This document shows positions 60,741 to 64,000 of a DNA stretch of 64,000 nt, piece by piece. Positions within the stretch are counted from its first letter, which is position 1; the number at the start of each line of letters is the position of its first letter. A model generated the notes under the pieces. The model ran no database searches. It was not told the DNA's origin and was given only the letters and a program-made list of their open reading frames with translations. The position numbers were made by a program, and so were the translations under genes. Origin of the DNA: Gari tellinella (taxonomy: Eukaryota > Mollusca > Bivalvia > Cardiida > Psammobiidae); the NCBI GenBank assembly GCA_922989275.2, contig OV277874.1, forward strand, positions 20,448,154 through 20,512,153, read 5' to 3'.

Positions 60741-60888
60741 AGAAGGTTTAAAGTAAAGCAGAATGTGCCTTAATTAAGGCATATCTGTTTTACGTTCAAC
60801 CCGCTTTAAACTACCATCTGCTAGAATATAGAAAATGTTTCTTATGATATGTACATACCATGACGGCATATTGGAACTAATTTCTTAA

Positions 60889-61833
60889 GGGTGTATCAAT
60901 GTCATGAGCCATTTTTTCAAAGTATTAAACTTTTTTTCTATCATTGTTTTTTTGGAAGAGCTATTTATGATGAATGAAAAAATGAAAAAAAATATATATG
61001 GTGGTGTCCTTTTTTTTGAGCTACAACGATTTGAAAAAGGTATGTCAAATTTGGAATTTTTTTTCTTCAAATTTTACCCATTCAGAGTACAAGCTTCAGT
61101 AAAATCTATTTCAAAACAAAACAAAAATGTTAATTTGGGTTTTCTTTATTTATTTCATGTCTATGGTGGTATGTTCACATATATAAACCAAATTTAGACA
61201 AAGCAGGCACCAGGTTTGAACAATATGGATCCTTGAATATCAAAAGTATGTTTTATATAGGGCATGATTTTATTAGATTTTTTTATTTTATGAAAAAAAG
61301 TAAAAAAGTTTGAAAATGAAATAGTTCTAGTATTAAACTTTTTCTTATATTCTACCAGATGAAAGCCCATACTAAGGCAGTTCAAAATATGAAAAGAAAT
61401 TGAAAGGTCAGTGTTGAAAATTTTGAGTTATTAAAGTAAAAAGAGTTATCGCCCCTTACAAAATTTACAAAAAAGTACCATACCGATGATATTTAGAGCT
61501 TTATAAAGTTCACATTTGGTGTCTTTTTTTTCTTAAATTAGTTTTTGTATGAAGAAATACTACCATAGATAGGAAATAAATAACACAAAACCAAATTATC
61601 ATATTTGTTTTCATTTAAAATGGGTTTTATTGAAGCGAGCTGTTTGAAAAGGACAAAATAAGAGGAAGTGGGTGGGGTAAATTTTACATGGCCGCAGAGC
61701 CAACTGTTGTTCACCAAAACTGTACACTTTTTCTATTTTTTTATTCATCTTAAATAGCTCTTCAATACAAAACCATCATAGAGTGTTTTCATATACTTTG
61801 AAAAGTTCCCAAATTCATAACATTGATACACCC
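60889..61833. mobile_element. 945-bp TTAA element with GGGTGTATCAATGT ends
   Basis: GGGTGTATCAATGT and AACATTGATACACCC, with TTAA on both sides (60885-60888, 61834-61837). Very AT-rich. Frames up to 97 codons show no transposase motif, so it is non-autonomous. Only copy in the window. Confidence 0.75.
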
Positions 61834-62000
61834 TTAAGTGGAGGAATAAATGAAATGTGCTAAATTGAGTATGTATGGCGTAATGGGTTATTACAAATTT
61901 GACTATGTATGAAATTGAGAACAGCTGGTCATAAACTTGTGTCAATAGTATCAACATTGACTTTGGTGGAAACAGGTGGATTGCAGTGTCCAACGAACTA

Positions 62001-62144
62001 TTAACTCTTTGCATGTCGGGTATTGGTTGAGTGTCATACAGTTTAATATATCCTGATGGGACACTGCATTACGCGGCGTCTCACCAGGAACCAAATTGTT
62101 TGCAAAGGTTATCAAAAGTTCACAGCGAGCATGCTAAGAGTTAA
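62001..62144. mobile_element. short TTAA element, family C-like
   Basis: TTAACTCTTTGCATG and CATGCTAAGAGTTAA ends. The hairpin TATCCTGATGGGACACTGCA with GGCGTCTCACCAGGAACC is only partly paired. Confidence 0.6.
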
Positions 62145-62224
62145 TTCTATAGATGTTTCATAAACATCATATGGCAAAACTTGGTCAATCAGACTTATTT
62201 TTAAATCTAAATATGATAAGCAAT

Positions 62225-62370
62225 ACATTCAACCCTAGCAACGAATGTACTCGTCATTTACAAACAGCAAACATGTGGAAAGAAACTGTGTCCTATGCAA
62301 ACAATGTATACTCTAATCAGAAGGCTCCTTAAGGTCTGCACTGTTTGTCATTTTGAATATATTGTGAAAT
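62225..62370 (-). mobile_element. MITE family H fragment
   Basis: TTCAACCCTAGCAACGAATG, AAGGCTCCTTAAGG apex and GTCTGCACTGTTTGTCATTT. The second hairpin arm is shortened. Confidence 0.6.
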
Positions 62371-62374
62371 CAAA

Positions 62375-62490
62375 TACAGTATAATGAAAGCTTTTCTATT
62401 ACGATCACTAAAATGAGTGTGTTTATGGTGTTTAATGTAGGTGGCTGCTTCAAGCAAGATGAACGTAAAACAGAAAGCTCACTTCAATTC
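62375..62490 (+). mobile_element. MITE family E, left part
   Basis: CAGTATAATGAAAGCTTTTC and the arm AGCAAGATGAACGTAAAACA, stopping at the apex (AGAAAGCTCACTTC). Confidence 0.55.
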
Positions 62491-62617
62491 AATGTTTTAT
62501 TTCCTCAATACAGGAGATGTGTTTAACATTAATATAATTAACACAAACATAGCATATAGCAATATTCATGAGATATACTAATCTTGTATGGCAAATCAAT
62601 ATTTACAACATAAAGGT

Positions 62618-62970
62618 ACAGTACTCCCTCTCCTTAGCAACACCCGTGTAGAAAGTATATTAAGAGCCACGTTGTTGTTTAATGCAGGATACACGCAATG
62701 AAGAAAGCTCATTCAGGGGCTTTCTGTATTGCGCGTGTCCCTCATTAGGCTGGCACCTGTCTTAAACGGTCAGAGTCGGCAATGTTTAAGTGTTGTTAAA
62801 GTTAGGTTCTACAGTATAGTGTAAATATAACATGTGTCTTCTTCTTCATACTTCGGCTAATGCAGGATACACGCAATGAAGAAAGCTTCTTCAAAGGATT
62901 TCTGCATTGCGTGTTTCCCTCATTAGACGGACACCAAGTCGAAACAGAGATGTTTTATTGTGGTGCAGAT
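62618..62970 (+). mobile_element. two E-like hairpins with ATACACGCAATGAAGAAAGC arms
   Basis: TGCAGGATACACGCAATGAA is mirrored by TTGCGCGTGTCCCTCATTAG at 62686-62745 and again at 62861-62925. AGAAAGCT apex and CACCTGTCTTAAACGGTC link these to E, but the arms differ. Confidence 0.55.
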
Positions 62971-63149
62971 CGACCAGACTTAATTTGAAAATTGAATTTC
63001 CCATTGCAAGTTTCTGGGGCGTTTGAGTTAACTTTTATCTAACCCAGCTGAGCCTTGAACCTTGCATGAGCAGTTAATGAGGTTTTTAATGTTGATTTAT
63101 ATATATTATATTATTGTAAATGAAATAAAGAATAATGAATGTGTATACG
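62971..63149. other. AT-rich spacer
   Basis: Nothing recognised; AAATAAAGAATAATGAATG could be a retroelement tail. Confidence 0.3.
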
Positions 63150-63850
63150 TGTCATTTACCAACAGTTTACCTATGAAAAGTACACCTGTTGTATGCTTGC
63201 AGTGAAGACCCAGATATGAGGGCTCCTAGAGGAGTCCTCTGTTAAAAACCTGCACCGTTTATGGATACGATCACACACATCAAAATTGCCTAACATATTT
63301 AACCCTGTCGATGAATGTAGTCGTTATTTACTAACATGGTACCTTTGAAAAGTACCCCTGTCGACGAATGTACATAGTCGTTTTTGACTAACATGGTTCC
63401 TTTGAAAAGGACACTTGTCGTATGCTTACAGTGAATACCTAGATCTGAGGACTCCTAGAGGAGTACTCCGATCAGGATCTGTAACGTTTATGGACACGAT
63501 CACATATCGTAATTGTTTAATACACTCATCCCTATCGACGAATATACTCGTCGTTCATTAACAGTGTACCTATACAAAGTACTTGTCGTATGCTAACAGT
63601 GAGTACCCTGATGTGAGGGCTCCTCGAGGAGTCTTCAGATCAGGATCTGCACCGTTTAGGGATACGATCACATATCATAATTGTTTAACAAATTCTACCC
63701 TAACGACGAGTATAGTCGATATTTATAGTAAAAGTGTACCTTTGAAAATACACTTGTCGTATGCTCACAGTGAATACCTAGATATAAAGGCGTCTTTCGG
63801 GAGTCCTCTGATCAGGATTTGCACCGTCTATGGATACGTTTGAAACGTAC
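63150..63850 (+). repeat. satellite derived from MITE family H
   Basis: Units with TTGTCGTATGC at about 63187, 63415, 63584 and 63753; the last three are 169 bp apart. Each has a short palindrome such as GGGCTCCTAGAGGAGTCC and ends with CGACGAATGTACTCGTCG. These are diverged pieces of the H element. Confidence 0.75.
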
Positions 63851-64000
63851 ACGTCCGATGACATTAAAGTGCAACTAAAACACGTGTTTTACAGTTTGTA
63901 TAAGACAAAGGTTTGAAGATCAAAAAACCATGTACTAAATTTTTAGCAGCATTTATTCAACCTGAGCAGCGACTTACTAACATATATAACCTGCAGAGTT
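63851..64000. other. window end, nothing recognised
   Basis: AT-rich sequence without features. Confidence 0.3.

Larger units (their letters stand above)
60433..61889 (+). mobile_element. MITE family B hosting two further TTAA insertions
   Basis: B starts TTAACCCTTTACTCCACAG and ends GGCGTAATGGGTTA. A second B (60483-60740) sits at its inner ACCAC|TTAA, and a 945-bp element (60889-61833) sits at its inner TTCT|TTAA-type site. Removing both restores an ordinary B of about 250 bp. Confidence 0.75.

Noticed and set aside
60904..61385. Phe/Lys-rich frames of 60-97 codons as a transposase
   Set aside because: They reflect AT-rich composition; no catalytic DDD/DDE pattern or domain is visible.
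1..64000. A CRISPR array, because of many similar palindromic repeats
   Set aside because: Copies are irregularly spaced, occur in both orientations, have transposon-like ends and target duplications, and no cas genes exist. This is a eukaryotic genome.

Overview
This window looks like the genome of a bivalve mollusc, or a closely related lophotrochozoan. It is AT-rich and intron-rich, with GT-AG introns, no bacterial-style operons, tRNA-headed SINEs, non-LTR retrotransposons, a Penelope-like fragment and very many short palindromic DNA transposons (MITEs). The species cannot be named from sequence alone, and all family names below were assigned from memory without a database search.

Genes. 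The only convincing host genes are two tandem paralogues on the + strand. Copy 1 has exons at 16189-16398, 18287-18570, 19345-19449 and 25216-25716. Copy 2 has exons at 38946-39161, 42047-42196, 43736-44025, 47155-47259 and 49585-50088. Each encodes a type II membrane protein: a short N-terminus, one membrane anchor, a stem, then a luminal domain. The luminal domain resembles the DUF1647 glycosyltransferase-like group of nematodes and molluscs. Shared exons keep the same borders and intron phases, while the introns are filled with unrelated repeats. Copy 2 carries a second stem exon that looks like a duplicate of the tail of its first exon. Nothing else in the window is a convincing host gene. 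Most longer open frames are MITEs read through, microsatellites or dead retroelements.

Repeat families (names used only here). A: TA-flanked, ends CAGTGGAGAATCTG, about 247 bp. B: TTAA-flanked, ends CCCTTTACCCCATAG, about 250 bp. C: TTAA-flanked, ends CCCTTCACTGCC, about 200-217 bp. D: TA-flanked, ends CAGTGCTCCCTCTCTACAAC, about 330-370 bp. E: TA-flanked, ends CAGTAAAACCTCTCTA, about 207 bp. F: TA-flanked, ends CAGTGAAACCCCTCTAAACC, with a B-like interior. G: 6-bp target duplications, ends CAGGGCTGCC, with half of B inside. H: TTAA-flanked, ends near CTCATTCACCCC. I, J, K, M, N and P are further foldback families. A, C, D and H share one type of central hairpin (AAACAG..T.GA.CC.GATCAGA). B, E, F and G share a second type (TTAAAGCA.G.TGA.AGT.AA.CAGAA). 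The cores therefore cross families whose ends and target-site types differ.

Layout. 1-13 kb: nested A, B, C and D copies, element K, a 492-bp tandem duplication and a LINE tail. 13.5-14.5 kb: truncated LINE. 15-16.2 kb: trinucleotide repeats. 16.2-25.7 kb: gene copy 1, with an antisense Penelope-like fragment in its last intron. 26-28 kb: a long foldback. 29-38.9 kb: MITEs, in-frame tandem repeats and an N-like satellite. 38.9-50.1 kb: gene copy 2. 50.4-51 kb: short terminal-repeat/TGACGTCA tandem units. 51-55.8 kb: SINEs and a broken LINE. 55.8-63.9 kb: nested MITEs, an array of hairpins (59.45-59.83 kb) and a satellite derived from family H (63.15-63.85 kb).

The most interesting signals are the two hairpin cores shared across transposon families, the rearrangements that break at or inside the hairpin, the family B element lying just after the stop codon of both gene copies, and the five-hairpin array at 59.4-59.8 kb.
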